DNA from: Centroberyx gerrardi
Taxonomy: Eukaryota > Chordata > Actinopteri > Beryciformes > Berycidae
DNA length: 64,000 bases
Reading direction: 5' to 3'
NCBI RefSeq assembly: GCF_048128805.1
Contig: NC_136003.1
Span: forward strand, 21,839,340-21,903,339
Shown piece after piece: positions 28,201 to 53,290 of this stretch. The position numbers and the translations under genes are program-made. The first letter of the stretch is position 1. Each line of letters starts with the position of its first letter. Under the pieces are notes generated by a model. That model did no database searches and had not been told where the DNA came from. It saw nothing but the letters and a program-made list of their open reading frames with translations.

Positions 28201-31200
28201 ATCACAGTATTTTGAGCAAAATCTGAATGAAAATTCATTTCTGACGCAAAACAAAACAAGTGTGAAAACCATAAACATGGTGACCAAAGGTTTCTGTAAG
28301 TTAAATTTAAAACTTTTAAATACCTTTTTAATACCAGTTCAAATAAAACGCAATTTCATCCCCAAATAAGCCTGAAGATAATAAAAAAAAACAGTGAAAC
28401 AGTGAAGTATACATTTGCGCAACTAGGGGAATTAGTGCAAAGAGAAACAGTGTTTCACAACAAAGTTTTTAAGACTAAACTGTATTTAAGACTCAAACAC
28501 AAATTTTTTAAGACTAAACTGTATTTAAGATTCAAACACAACATCTAACCTTATACCAGCACCTGGAGTTTTTCACTGTGAAGTTGTTGTACATGGTGCA
28601 TTGTGTTGCTAGTGTTACCTGCAAGGCGAGGCTCTCTTACAATACTTCCAAACAGTCTTTGTCTTGTCAGTTGTGTTGTTGCTGTGTTGTTCCTTAATTG
28701 GAAATCCAAAATGCTGTCCATCCTACATCTTAACAGTAGTCAGCTCAGCTGGGCTCACCAGAAGTGTGATGACTAGTACGTGTTAAGTGTTCAAACAAAA
28801 GAGAGAAGACCATTCTGAATGTCATTTCTCAGATTTTTTTTTTTTTTTTGATGCAACTCCACAATGTCAAAATATTGTATCATGTAATTTCGTGTCACAA
28901 ACATTCGTTACGTACCCACTTGAAATTAATAAATGTTCTGAACAAACAGAGTAGAGAGCAGAGATTACAGATCATTACTCATATTGTTTATCTATATGGC
29001 CATTTTGAGTGATTGTTACCAATAATTGTGTGTTTTTCTAGGTCTTCTTTATTGGCTGACTTGCAGACATTTAGCGAGTCATTACTGTGATTGAGTGGGT
29101 GATGTGTTTTTGTTTATCTCAGTGTCTCAGTGGCTGAGCTTCTGTCCCACGCTGAGCTGGACCCAGATTCAGATGGTTCACTGACAGAGGCAGAGGTTCA
29201 GGTAAGATGCTCTGTAATTCTTCTGTACTTCAGGAAATTCATTCTATTTCAACTCTGAACATCACTATGCAGACTTTTGTGTTGGTCATTTTAAACATAA
29301 TAATGTGTGATTATCATAATGAACAATTATCTATTGTACATCATGTTTTGAGCTGAACAAAACAAGACATTGTGATTGTCTTTGGTTCATTTAGGGATTA
29401 TTGGGAGGATTGGACAAAGTGGATAGAGCAGCATTTGAGACCGTTTGGAGTAACATCAAAGAAAAATACATATCAGAGGTAAGAACCTGAGTAAGATGAG
29501 ATATAAGATAAGATAAGATATACTTGTATTGTCTCTATAGTCTTCTCTCAGTATATTCCCAGTGTGAAGAAGCCACAGCTTATCTAAATTTGGTCGGCAT
29601 CAGGCCCAAGCAGACACCCCAGCACCGGTGGAGACCCCGCAGGAAGAGGTGAGGGAGCCAGTCGCCGACAGCGACTCCGATCAATACCCTGAGGATGACA
29701 TCCCAGAGGAGGAGGAGGAAGAAGAGGAGGAAGAGGAGGAAGAAGAAGACCAAGACGAGGAAGACGATAAGGTAAACTGACTGAGTTTCTCCACCACCCT
29801 ATGCTGTGGGAGTCTCAGGTTTGTCGCAGTGAGTCACTCTATCTGGGTTTGATATGCAGATCCCTCCTACGACGCGGACTCAGGAGAAGAAAGATGCTGA
29901 CGAGGAGACCATGCCACCCTATGACCAAGAGACACAGAACCTCATTGATGGTGAGCGTGTGTATATACTGTATATATGTGTGTATATTTATAAAACAGAT
30001 GGTTCCAATCCTCAATTCTGATTTAGCTGAGTCACGTAACTGCATAGGTGTTAATTAAAATTTTAATGCGCTATCTGAAAATCACCAGTCATCCTGGTAG
30101 TATAACTATATTGCTTATTGGAAGACGAAAAATAGATTTATTGAACGTTTGTGTTCCTTTTTTATTACAATAGTCAACTGCCAACCTTTTTATAAAAGCA
30201 ATAAACCGACTGAATAAAGCTGTGATTTACATTGATTTTAGAACAGCTGAGAGGTGTTGTTGTTCACGATGTGAAGCAGAGTCTCTTGGTTAAAAATGTA
30301 TATAAATCTAGACTATATGTGTATATATATGTATGTACATATATGCATGTGGCCTGATTGATGTAATTTAGAGTTTTATGGGTCTTTACCGCGAAGGCAT
30401 ATTTTTAATTAAGTGCATCTGATTCCCAGCTGCTCAGAAAACCAGGGATGAATTTGATGAGGCTGAGAGAGCTCTCCGCGAAGTGGATGATCAGATCAAG
30501 TAAGTCCTCAGCATGAATATGAATGGGCTTCGTTCCCAGAAATGCAATCACAGCGTTTGCTACCACAACTGCAGCGTAACTTTGACAGCTGCAGCCGATA
30601 GAAGATTAATGTTGTTACCGGCATAATCGCAGTGCTATTAATTGAACACTACAAACAAAAACACATATTTTGGGGTTGATTGTCTGACAAACAATACTGA
30701 TCTAATTTTGTTTCTGCTTTTCCTCTGCAGGAGCCTTGAGAAGGAGATCTCCTTTGACTTTGGGCCGAGCGCTGAGTTTGCCTACATGTACAGCCAGTGC
30801 TATGAGTTAACTACTGGAGAGTATGTTCACCCTCTGCCTTTGGAAGAAGATCTTTTCTATTTATCTTATTTATTATTTGGTATGAATTTCCAATTATGAG
30901 AGACTAAGCACCTCCTTCATTTTCAGGTACATCTACAGGCTCTGTCCGTTCAACCGAGTATCCCAGAAACCCAAGTACGGCGGATCAGAAACCAACCTAG
31001 GGTAAGGGAGTACCGGTGTCTGTCTATCTGTTATGCTTTGTTAGTGTTATTTTAAAAGCTCACTTGACTCACCCTCATTCCCTCTCTCTAGAACCTGGGG
31101 AACATGGGCAGGTCCTGAGGGAGACGTCTACGCCCTGATGAAGTATGAACATGGAACAGGGTGCTGGCAAGGCCCCAATAGATCCACCACAGTAAGTCTC

Positions 31201-31483
31201 GGCCACTCAAGCCTCTTCTCAGCCCTGATTTGATCCTCGATCCCCAGACTTGATCCTTGTCCACAGCTGATTTTTCGCACCTTGATGATTCCTCACAGGA
31301 CAAAGCACTAATAGCTTGATTTTCTCTCTCTTTCAGGTGAAGCTAACCTGTGGGAAGGAGACAGTTGTGACATCTACCTCAGAGCCCAGTCGCTGTGAGT
31401 ACCTGATGGAGTTCATCACCCCCGCTGTCTGCCAGGAGCCGCCGAGCCTGGACTCTCCTCTTCACGGGCATGAGGAGCTCTAG
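25194..31483 (+). CDS. prkcsh: Glucosidase II subunit beta (whole gene, 16 coding exons)
   Basis: Noncatalytic beta subunit of ER glucosidase II, which trims inner glucoses from N-glycans during the calnexin cycle. Coding exons: 25194-25281, 25439-25555, 25795-25890, 25985-26042, 26320-26437, 27264-27393, 27882-27966, 29123-29201, 29395-29478, 29604-29771, 29860-29950, 30430-30499, 30731-30820, 30927-31001, 31092-31191 and 31337-31483. They total 1596 nt (531 residues; human about 528), with all phases consistent. Signal peptide about 1-17, cleaved before VEVQRPRGV. Then two LDL-receptor-A-like Cys-rich repeats, a charged helical region, two canonical EF-hand loops (225-236 and 244-255), an acidic run (14 Glu, 320-333) and a C-terminal MRH lectin domain (about 412-515). 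It ends HEEL rather than the usual HDEL. Confidence 0.96.
25439..25555 (+). CDS. prkcsh: prkcsh coding exon 2, LDLa-like repeat
   Basis: Encodes [20 protein letters not shown], then [15 protein letters not shown]. The calcium-binding DCxDGSDE signature is present. Confidence 0.96.
25795..25890 (+). CDS. prkcsh: prkcsh coding exon 3, second Cys-rich repeat
   Basis: Encodes [17 protein letters not shown], then [11 protein letters not shown]. Confidence 0.96.
25985..26042 (+). CDS. prkcsh: prkcsh coding exon 4
   Basis: Encodes [19 protein letters not shown] plus two bases of Arg. Completes the second repeat (DCCDGTDE in mammals, DCCDTTDE here). Confidence 0.95.
26320..26437 (+). CDS. prkcsh: prkcsh coding exon 5, coiled-coil start
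   Basis: Encodes [20 protein letters not shown], then [20 protein letters not shown]. Charged and helical. Confidence 0.95.
26438..27263 (+). other. prkcsh: prkcsh intron
   Basis: 826-base intron. The stretch CCAGAATCACCTTTATT at about 26680 looks like the reverse complement of a common fish LINE/SINE 3' end, but too little is preserved to delimit an element. Confidence 0.5.
27264..27393 (+). CDS. prkcsh: prkcsh coding exon 6, coiled coil
   Basis: Encodes [20 protein letters not shown], then [20 protein letters not shown] and AWE. Confidence 0.95.
27394..27881 (+). other. prkcsh: prkcsh intron
   Basis: 488-base AT-rich intron with nothing recognised. An 'attgagatgtggccagtata' word is duplicated at its start (about 27400 and 27419). 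Confidence 0.7.
27882..27966 (+). CDS. prkcsh: prkcsh coding exon 7, first EF-hand begins
   Basis: Encodes [19 protein letters not shown], then [10 protein letters not shown]. The EF-hand loop D-D-D-A-D-G is split across the following intron. Confidence 0.95.
27967..29122 (+). other. prkcsh: prkcsh intron with hAT-like element
   Basis: The largest intron within the prkcsh coding region (1156 bases). About two thirds is the inverted-repeat element at 28137-28917. Confidence 0.6.
28137..28917. mobile_element. hAT-like inverted-repeat element
   Basis: Left end TGGGGATGTAACGAA; reverse complement of right end TGGGTACGTAACGAA. The flanks ATGGAAAT and CTTGAAAT resemble an 8-base target duplication (6 of 8 identical). 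An internal 39-base tandem duplication lies at about 28466-28545. No transposase frame. Confidence 0.5.
29123..29201 (+). CDS. prkcsh: prkcsh coding exon 8, EF-hands
   Basis: Encodes [20 protein letters not shown], then LTEAEVQ. Completes the first EF loop and carries the second, [12 protein letters not shown], both with canonical D/D/D/G/E positions. Confidence 0.95.
29395..29478 (+). CDS. prkcsh: prkcsh coding exon 9
   Basis: Encodes [20 protein letters not shown], then IKEKYISE. 28 residues, phase 0. Confidence 0.94.
29604..29771 (+). CDS. prkcsh: prkcsh coding exon 10, acidic region
   Basis: Encodes [16 protein letters not shown], then an uninterrupted run of 14 Glu codons at 29706-29747 and a mixed Asp/Glu segment. 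A Glu-rich region of similar kind occurs in mammalian PRKCSH. Confidence 0.94.
29860..29950 (+). CDS. prkcsh: prkcsh coding exon 11
   Basis: Encodes [20 protein letters not shown], then [10 protein letters not shown]. The MPPYDxxTQ stretch matches the family. Confidence 0.94.
29951..30429 (+). other. prkcsh: prkcsh intron
   Basis: 479-base AT-rich intron with TATA/TGTA-rich patches near 29965 and 30310-30345. Nothing else seen. Confidence 0.75.
30430..30499 (+). CDS. prkcsh: prkcsh coding exon 12, helical segment
   Basis: Encodes [19 protein letters not shown], then DDQI and two bases of Lys. Confidence 0.94.
30731..30820 (+). CDS. prkcsh: prkcsh coding exon 13, MRH domain start
   Basis: Encodes [19 protein letters not shown], then [11 protein letters not shown]. 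The Gln before Cys (QCYE) is a mannose-contact position of MRH domains. Confidence 0.95.
30927..31001 (+). CDS. prkcsh: prkcsh coding exon 14, MRH domain
   Basis: Encodes [20 protein letters not shown], then SETNL plus two bases of Gly. Confidence 0.95.
31092..31191 (+). CDS. prkcsh: prkcsh coding exon 15, MRH domain
   Basis: Encodes [20 protein letters not shown], then [14 protein letters not shown]. The Arg of GPNRST is a sugar-binding position. Confidence 0.96.
31337..31483 (+). CDS. prkcsh: prkcsh coding exon 16, MRH end and ER-retrieval signal
   Basis: Encodes [20 protein letters not shown], then [12 protein letters not shown] and a short tail ending GHEEL, stop TAG 31481-31483. Glu and Tyr of CEYLMEF are MRH ligand residues. 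The exon continues 13 bases past the stop to a perfect GTAAGT donor. Confidence 0.95.
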   Translation: MKLTCGKETVVTSTSEPSRCEYLMEFITPAVCQEPPSLDSPLHGHEEL

Positions 31484-31496
31484 ATTCACTCCAGTT

Positions 31497-32495
31497 GTAA
31501 GTTTCTTAGAATTTTAAACCGTAATTTGTACGTACATGTCAGCTGGCAAACCTGAATAATGCAGTCAGTGGCCCAAGATTGTTAAAGGAAGTCCACTTTT
31601 TGAGCAGAAGTACAATGGTTTGGCACCAATGAAAAAGAACTATATTTACAATCAACAATTCACCATCATTTCTACATGGTGCTTATTGAAGCCAATTACT
31701 ATTCAATGATAGTAAGAGCTTCATTATGTGTAGCTACAACATTTTAGAAGAAAGAAAATCCTTTTCCATTGCAATAACAGTTTCCTATTAGAAGAAGAAC
31801 AGAACAGCACAGAGCAGGAAGAGCAAGGTAATGCAACTTCATTTGACTTCATTGTTGGTTGTTGATAAACAAACCTACTGGAAACATTGAGAATTTACTG
31901 ATGCTGGGTAGATGAGTTAATAGATGTCAGGTGTAGTTTTCCCTTTTTAAAGAGACAAACGTTATAAAATGCTATTACAACTTACTCTTATTCAGTGATT
32001 TGATATTGGTCAGATGGAGGTGACGTTTTAAACTCCCATTCAGCTTGAGAAGTATTTCTCCTCTATGATTGATGGTGATATTGTAGCGTGGGTATCGTAC
32101 CTTCAATATCAGTGTAGTGTAGATGAGTGTAAGTCTGATCAGTGTTGAGGGCGAGTGTGGAGGTGAGTGGATGTGGGACAGCAGAACTCTTGATCCTTCT
32201 GGATGTGTCATGGACCTAACACAACAAAACATCTAACCCCAATTACGTATCCCCCTCTCACTCACACCCATTTCCTCTAACTTCCAAGCTAGGTTTATAC
32301 GTAGGTGCTCATCTTAAAATAGCACAAGGGACAGGTACATTAGTTCCTGTATACTGGTAAATGCTGACTCCTTTGAAATCAAACCTGTGGGGACTAAATG
32401 CAACTGAATTGCACTGCCTCTAATGCAACAACTAGGAAGTGGTGGCTTGAGTGAACAAGCCACAGAAATGAACCTATATGTGCTCTCTCTTGCAG
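31497..32495 (+). other. prkcsh: prkcsh 3' UTR intron
   Basis: A consensus donor GTAAGT at 31497 and the acceptor CTCTCTTGCAG at 32495 frame a 999-base intron after the stop codon. The stop lies only 13 nt upstream of the junction, too close to trigger nonsense-mediated decay under the 50-nt rule. Confidence 0.65.
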
Positions 32496-32705
32496 GTTGC
32501 TCTTAAGGGACCACAGGGACTGCAGCAACATGAACTTGCTCTGCTACAGCAAGCTTCACCACCCTGGCCTCAGTTAAATAATAGAGAATAAGGGAGGGAA
32601 ATTCCAATTTGTAGTCATCTCTTCTTTTGTCTTTTCTCATATTTGTGTCAAAATATAGCGTCATTCCATTGTTTTCAAATAAAGTTGTTTTTAACATATT
32701 CCAAA
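32496..32705 (+). other. prkcsh: prkcsh terminal noncoding exon and polyadenylation site
   Basis: Short exon following the 3' UTR intron. AATAAA at 32678-32683 predicts cleavage near 32700. Confidence 0.65.
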
Positions 32706-33370
32706 CTATTGCCTCCTGTCGTTTCATTGCCAATTATACATGCAGCCAACTTGTAATTAGTGATTTCTCAAGTCACACTGGGTATTTCAGAAGTAGTTAT
32801 ACAGTTTTAAATAAAAACAAAATTAGAATTTTAGTCATTTTTAACCAATTTAGTCATTCTAACAAATCAACATTCAATTTAGCATTTATTAATACTACAA
32901 ATTATACTTCTAAAACCTTAATACCAGGAAATAACACTTAGGACTTATGTCCCTGCATGCAAAAGTGTTTGAATTGTTGCCCATCCTTGTTAACACATTC
33001 TTGCATTCCCTCTGCGACGCTGTCACACCATCTTGCGTAATCCTTTGTCTGCATTGATTTAATGTATAGAAAAATGTATACCTACTTTTAAAACACCCTG
33101 TATATTGCAAAATGGAGAGCGTGCTACAATGTGTCTTGGTATCAAAAGGATTCTAATCACTGTGTTGCCTCTATAATTTCTGAGACTTATTGCAAGTGGT
33201 GTGCTGTGAAAGCAAGCAAGTCAGAAGAAACCTTAACTATGTTTCATTGTTTAGTAAGTTGATTAGTATACTGTATATGCATACATGATGGTGACAAATG
33301 GCATTCTCTTCATGTGTTTGGTCAATAATATCGTTTTGGCACTAAGTTAAATAAAAGAAAATTGGGTCAC
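32706..33370. other. Convergent intergenic spacer between prkcsh and elavl3
   Basis: About 0.66 kb of AT-rich DNA between the two predicted 3' ends. No gene seen. Confidence 0.5.
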
Positions 33371-36300
33371 TCAGATTTGTAACTTTTATTTTTTTTCTGG
33401 CATGTAAAGTACAAATAATTAAACAATTCCATGAAAAAGTCTTCAAGCATCTTCAGCTGAAATCCCAGTAATAAATATCCTAGACTAAACTGAAAGGTTT
33501 ATTTTTTTTTCTTTGTTAAATTTTGTCATTGTTCATTTGGTCATGTTTGGAAGTATGAGATTTTGTATTTCTTCCACTGACATTGGTGTCAGCAGAACTG
33601 TTTTGATCATTTTCACCTTTGATTTGTTCTACCATTCCAGGAAAATGTAAGAAAAACATCACTAAGTTACTGTGTCCCCTCTTCTAAATAAATAGACACA
33701 AAATACAGTTGGTTGAGAAACAGAAGGACCACTCACCCCTTCCCTACCCAAGTGACTCCCAAGAAAACCTTCCTGCAGCTGTTGTGAGCTCTTTAATATT
33801 TTGCTGGAGCTCTTGGCTGGGTTTCCAAACGCATCTTGGCGCTAAAGAACATCTTTGTCTCACTAGCATAAATTGATATTAAGATGATGTCAGCATGATG
33901 ATGCCTTTGGGGTAACGCAACCCTCGATAATCATCCTTATATTTATTAACCCATCAGCATCGACAGGAAAGCATCTTGAGAGCGTACCAAGCCCAGGACA
34001 TGGCCTGTGTGCCTGGCTTGTTGCTGGACCCTCTAATAGGCCACAGCCACGCTGCAGGGCCCGTCCCGTGTCCCAGCACTGTCAGGGGGTCTCAGAGTGG
34101 TTGAAAAAACAAGACTGTGATTAGATTAAATAATCAAAAGATTTTCATTTAACAAGACAAACAGAACACAGGCAGTAAAGGCATAACATCTAGCACACAG
34201 CATGTATGTTTATACACTTCAATTAGTTAAATATAGCAGTGCATTCTTTGACTATGGAGAACTTTTCCAAATCGTACTTCTAAAGCTGTTTTTTAATCTA
34301 TTTGTCCCCCTTTTAAGAAACGAAATGGTGTAACCACAATTTTGGCAAACTTAAAATCTTTTAAACTTGCAAATATAATGAAATAAACCATAAATATACA
34401 CAAAACATACTTTATACGAGGCAATAATAATAATCATAATAAATAGTTTTTAAGTTAACAATAAGTTAAAACTACAAGCTTAAAGTCGCCCAAATAATAC
34501 AAGTTTGTTGGCGCTATTTTGAATTTTTTCTGTTTAAATTATTTTATGTTGCAACAAAAGCTACCACAGACTTTTACAAACACAATTGAACACAGTTTGA
34601 TTGAAATAAAAAAATCTAACTAAGTCTAAAATCTGCATACACTGTAAGAACTGCAACTAATTAAATAATGGAAGAAAAATAACAAATTGTACCCAATCAA
34701 TGCAACCAAACAAAATCTTTGACCCATGTGTGTCCTCTATGGCAACATCAACAACACAAATACGCTAATTTAACAAGTGAGTCTTGATATGTAAAAGAAA
34801 TCAATAAATTACAGGAAAAAATGATATTTGAAATTGACATGGGCTAAAACTGATGATATATTAGACAGTATTCCTTTCAAGGTCATTGAGAATTGCTCTA
34901 TTAAGTCAGCCAAATATGCAGTTTGTCTGAGCTTGCATGGTCAGAGCACAAATCAGGGGCTGAGGAAGTGATTATGGACATTTAGAGATCAGAGCTCTCA
35001 TTGCTTGTTTGATTCTCTTAATGACTTTGTTCGTTTAGCGCGTTTTTTTGTCTGAACATTTGATCCTTTCGCTATTCCGCAAACCATTTCAGTGTGACGT
35101 TTAATTTCTTTTTTAAAAAATATATATCATTTGTTCTCAGTCAATATAAAAACAAAGCACATTGCACTTACTGTTCCATAGGAAAGTTTTTTTGTCTTTT
35201 TAAATGATTATTGTAGTTGCTCAAGCGGTGTAGTACTGTTGTTTCCTGCCATTGTCCTTGGCTCTCTACTGTACATTAGGTGTGGGACGAGGGTCTTTGT
35301 ATTGACTGTGTATGAAGGGTCGTCTCGGGCTGTTGGTTTGGGTTGTGGCTGGACTGTACTGGACTGGACATGGCTAGGTCAACAGCTCCAGCTGCAGTTC
35401 AACACGGCCTGCTGTCTTGTTTGTTCCTAAGGGCTATCACTGGTCTCACCAAGTGCTCAGTCCTACTGTGCTACCTATTTCTCGCGAATTGCCAGACCCA
35501 AAATAGCTAGTATTAGTCATTTGTGTGGTTTAGCACTGGACACACCACCAATAATCATTTGGAGTATATTGGGGAATGAAATAGTATGAGTCGGATAGAA
35601 AGAAGAAGCCAGAGTAAGTGTTTGCGGTGGTGCAATGTTTACAGTTTTAAAGGATTCATTTAATAATGAGTCAAAGCAGATGATTTTAATGTTGGGGGGA
35701 AATGCACTATATGGATGCATAAGATTTTTCCTTTGTCAAGAGGTGAATTGATTCATCACGATATGGTTTTGATATGCCTGTTTGTTTTTTATCAATGAAT
35801 CAGTGTCTTGATGAAATGTGTGCAAATGGGATTGCTTGCAACTATTTCAATTTAGGATTTGGTTTAGTGGTTTAAGGATAAAGAAATGCAAACTGATATG
35901 CACAACTGAGATATTCAAAAGTAATGATAACAGAAATTAAAGAGGGTCCTTATTCAATAAATAACAAAGATTTGTACAGCAATTACTTGGGGGATAATAT
36001 AGTTAGTCTTAATTTATCCTTCTTGGTACTGACTTGCAAAGCAATTCTTTGGCTAAAATCAAATCTACCTAATCATAACGAATCCTACTCAATGTTCATT
36101 ATGAATCTGCGTCATTGTTTGAATCTGCCTTTTACCTTTCTATTTGCAAGCAGCCGTTCAGTTTTTCAGCTGGGCAGTGAGCCTGTCTCACTGCAGCTTC
36201 GTCTGGGATTCTCAAGTCAAAGCACTTCACTTCACTGCACCATCATTGAAGCAACACTGTACACAACTTCAGGACAAGAGATACGAGTGTGTCTACGCAC

Positions 36301-39016
36301 TCAAAAGTATAGATGTGTCTGTCAGGTTATACCCCTAACTGTTTAATTTAGCTTTTTTCTTTTTTTTTTTTGTACATCAAATTTGTTTCTGTTAAGTTGG
36401 TTTCAATCGTTTTGATATGGTTGAACAGCTAAGTTTGTATGAGATACAACTTTCCTTCGCCCCCTCCCTAAATCCCCACCCATACACCGCATGCTTGTTC
36501 CCCCTCTCTCTGCAAAGATCAGAGGGTTTAAAATAAAGCCATGCGATGTCCCAATTTTTCCAAGCTTAAGAATCTGTAAAAATTCAGCACAAGGTCTTGT
36601 TCTTTTGTATGTATAAAAATAGATTTATCTCTAATGTAATCCTTTCAAAGAGATCGTCATCCTCTTTGGCTAACACAGCGTCATTTAGAAAAGCAAAAAT
36701 GTCTTGAATATAGTTGACCTTATTTAATCTATTATCATGTGCAGATGTCTTGATATTAAAAGACAATAGCTCTCCCCATGGTAAATCTTAAGTCTGGTCT
36801 GTAACAGACAGTTCAGCAAGACAGGTTGTAGTTGGCCTTAATGTTTCATCAAGGGTGCCATAAATAATTTCCATGCAATTGGGTTGGGGATATTTTGAGA
36901 AATGCTATTTTGGTGGTAGTGCCAAACAGATCTGAAGCAAGTAAGTAAAATACCTTTCTGTTGTAAATAGAAGTATGATTATGACACTTATTTGCAGGCT
37001 TGATTTTGTACAATCGTCTTTTGAGAGGGCAGGAGTTCAAAGCTTAGTCTGGGAAGCTTTTAATAGAATAGAAGGGGTTTAAATGAAACTGAGGAGCATT
37101 TGGCAAAGCTGGAGGAATTGGTAACAATCTTTCTCCTCTAAGGATCAGTGATAATTTGATCATTGCCAGATATCATCGCTCACACACATGACTCTTAGTC
37201 AGTCTGAGTGTTCAGTCATTGGAACTGCAAGTCCTTTTAATCTGCTCTATGCATGTTGTTACTGTAGAGCCCTTATATTCCACTGAAATGTAAAACTATG
37301 ACCTCATGTACTTGGAGAGCTTCTTCCTGTTCATTTGTTTAAAGAAAAATACCGGTGCTCTTGAGTTTTTGCTCATCTCTATTATTTCTCTGCAGACCTG
37401 CCTGGAACATTGTTCAATCCATGTGTTGTTTGACATGTACTTCATTACTTTTGGCAGCTCATTGGATCCCAATCATATTGAAACTATCAAGTCTCGTGCT
37501 GACAGATATCCATGTCAATCTGAAGCTGTAATCCATCACTGCAAATTTAGTAATGCCCGCTTACTAAAGGGAAATTGCTTTCTTGTTCTTTGATAAATGG
37601 CTGTGAATTCCCAGACAAGTAAATAAGCAATTGCATGCAGCAGGATCAATATAGTTGGTGTTGTCTTTCATGTCCTGTTTGTTTTTCTCTCATTCTTGCT
37701 GACCTCTTATATCACCAGACGACCTTTCGATTAAAGGGACCTCACACCAAATCATAAAAACAAAGCCATGCAATGGGAAATGGCCTGTGGATAATGTAAA
37801 ATAGAGGTGCAATAAAAAAAATGATCCAAAAAGTGGAAAACACCGGTATTTTCCTTTAAAGTGGCTGTGTCACGGTGAAAGGGTTTCCCCTTACACTCAT
37901 CACTCCCTAGCCCATCAGAGAATTGCTAATGAACACTGTCGCCATGGGAACACTGCCACTATGCTCTAAGTTCACAGACAGTCTGCTTGTGGTGGAATCC
38001 ATTCTGAGGATAGATACTAAAACTAGAGTGTGAAAATACAGGGACATTTTTCCTTTTAGTGGACAAAATATGTGTGTATCCTCTAGTCAATAATAGTTGA
38101 ACTGTGTGTTTCTGTGATAAATATGTGTACTTTTGTGTCTTTCGGTGTGAGACTGTGTTGTGAGGGAAAGAGTGATTCTGATGGCCTTCAGACTACTCAT
38201 TACTGTGACCAGTATCCATTAGTTAACCTAAATCATATTGGGTCAGAGCTAACAAGCTCACATAGGGTAGAGAAACTGCCCTTACACTAGGCACCACCTA
38301 ATGCAGAGTCAGGAAACAGTAGTCAAAGTTTCTAGAAAATGCTTACATACTCGGCTATTATAACCACCTTAAATATTGAATATATAGTTATATTTTAATA
38401 TACGTATATAAGAGAACACTGTTTTTTAATTTATTTTTCTTTGATCTAAAAAAATCGCTGATTCAAAATGCCCAAGTGTAAAAAAGTGACTACATCCTCT
38501 CCAGCAAGATAATGGGAGAGATGGTGGGGTAAGAGTTTGGGTAAATTGCACATATTCGTTCATTTAGATTTTTGATCGTTTTGTTCATCAGTTGTCATTA
38601 TTTGCCTGAATTCAATCAAAGCACTCGGCACACATTCTCTGTCACATTCGTTAGACTGTCTCCTTCATAGATACCTCTCACCCCCACCCCAACAAACCAA
38701 CTACGTACCCCTACTAATTCAATCCAGGCAAATATAGGGAAGGACTAGCATGTTGTGTAAAGAGAAAAGAAAAACTCTACTAGTGTATTTGTTTGAAACT
38801 CTGACTCGTGTATGTTTGCGTATGGATATGTTGCGTTATGTGTGTGTGTTTGTGTGCGTGCATCTGCATGTCTGTGTATGTGATAGGATATCATGAATGT
38901 GTGTGACAATGTGTGTCAGAGAGAGAGACTCAGTCCAGGCCCATGTAGAGTGATGGCACAGGGAGCTCAAGTACTCTCCCTGCAGGTCGAAGGAGCTGGC
39001 GACAGCATCCTCTCTC
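33371..39016 (-). other. elavl3: elavl3 3' UTR (inferred extent)
   Basis: On the minus strand this AT-rich 5.6 kb follows the elavl3 stop and contains no exon. Minus-strand AATAAA signals occur close to the stop (38430-38435) and at the far end (about 33387 and 33499), so short and very long 3' ends are both possible. Neuronal ELAV genes are known for long, AU-rich, self-regulated 3' UTRs. The extent is inferred. Confidence 0.45.
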
Positions 39017-52881
<13,865 letters not shown>

Positions 52882-53290
52882 TCTTGACGTACAAGGAAAG
52901 AGATCTAGGTCCTTCTTTGCACTGGTCTTGAAGCTGAAGGCTGAGTCTGTATATATGCTCTTCGGCCTTTATATGATATGGCCTTTATGTTCTGTCAGGA
53001 GTTGCTGTGTCCAAATGAAAAGAAAAAAAAAGAAAAAAAGGAAAAAAATACAATCTTCGCCAGGGGATCTCAGCCCTTTGAGATTGTAGGTGTCCTCTGC
53101 AGGGTGAAAATGAGGAGAAAGGGGTTTTCTTCAGGATGATGATGAGGGAGAGCTTTCTCTCCGAGTGGCGTGGGCGATGGTTCAGAAAAAAGAGAAGCAG
53201 TGATCCTCAGCAGGGTGTGTCCAGGGGAGGGTGTTCTGGTTCTGCTGTTTTTGTGTGTAATTCCCTGCTCCTCTCGCAGTCTCCTTCTGT
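52882..53290 (-). other. elavl3: elavl3 5' UTR (inferred)
   Basis: About 400 bases between the predicted start site and the ATG. An A/G run at about 53018-53048 (plus strand) reads as a pyrimidine tract in the mRNA. The start site is inferred from the TATA-like box. Confidence 0.5.

Noticed and set aside
35924-36346. 140-residue plus-strand open frame opposite the elavl3 3' UTR
   Set aside because: No recognisable domain; AT-rich sequence gives chance frames of this size.
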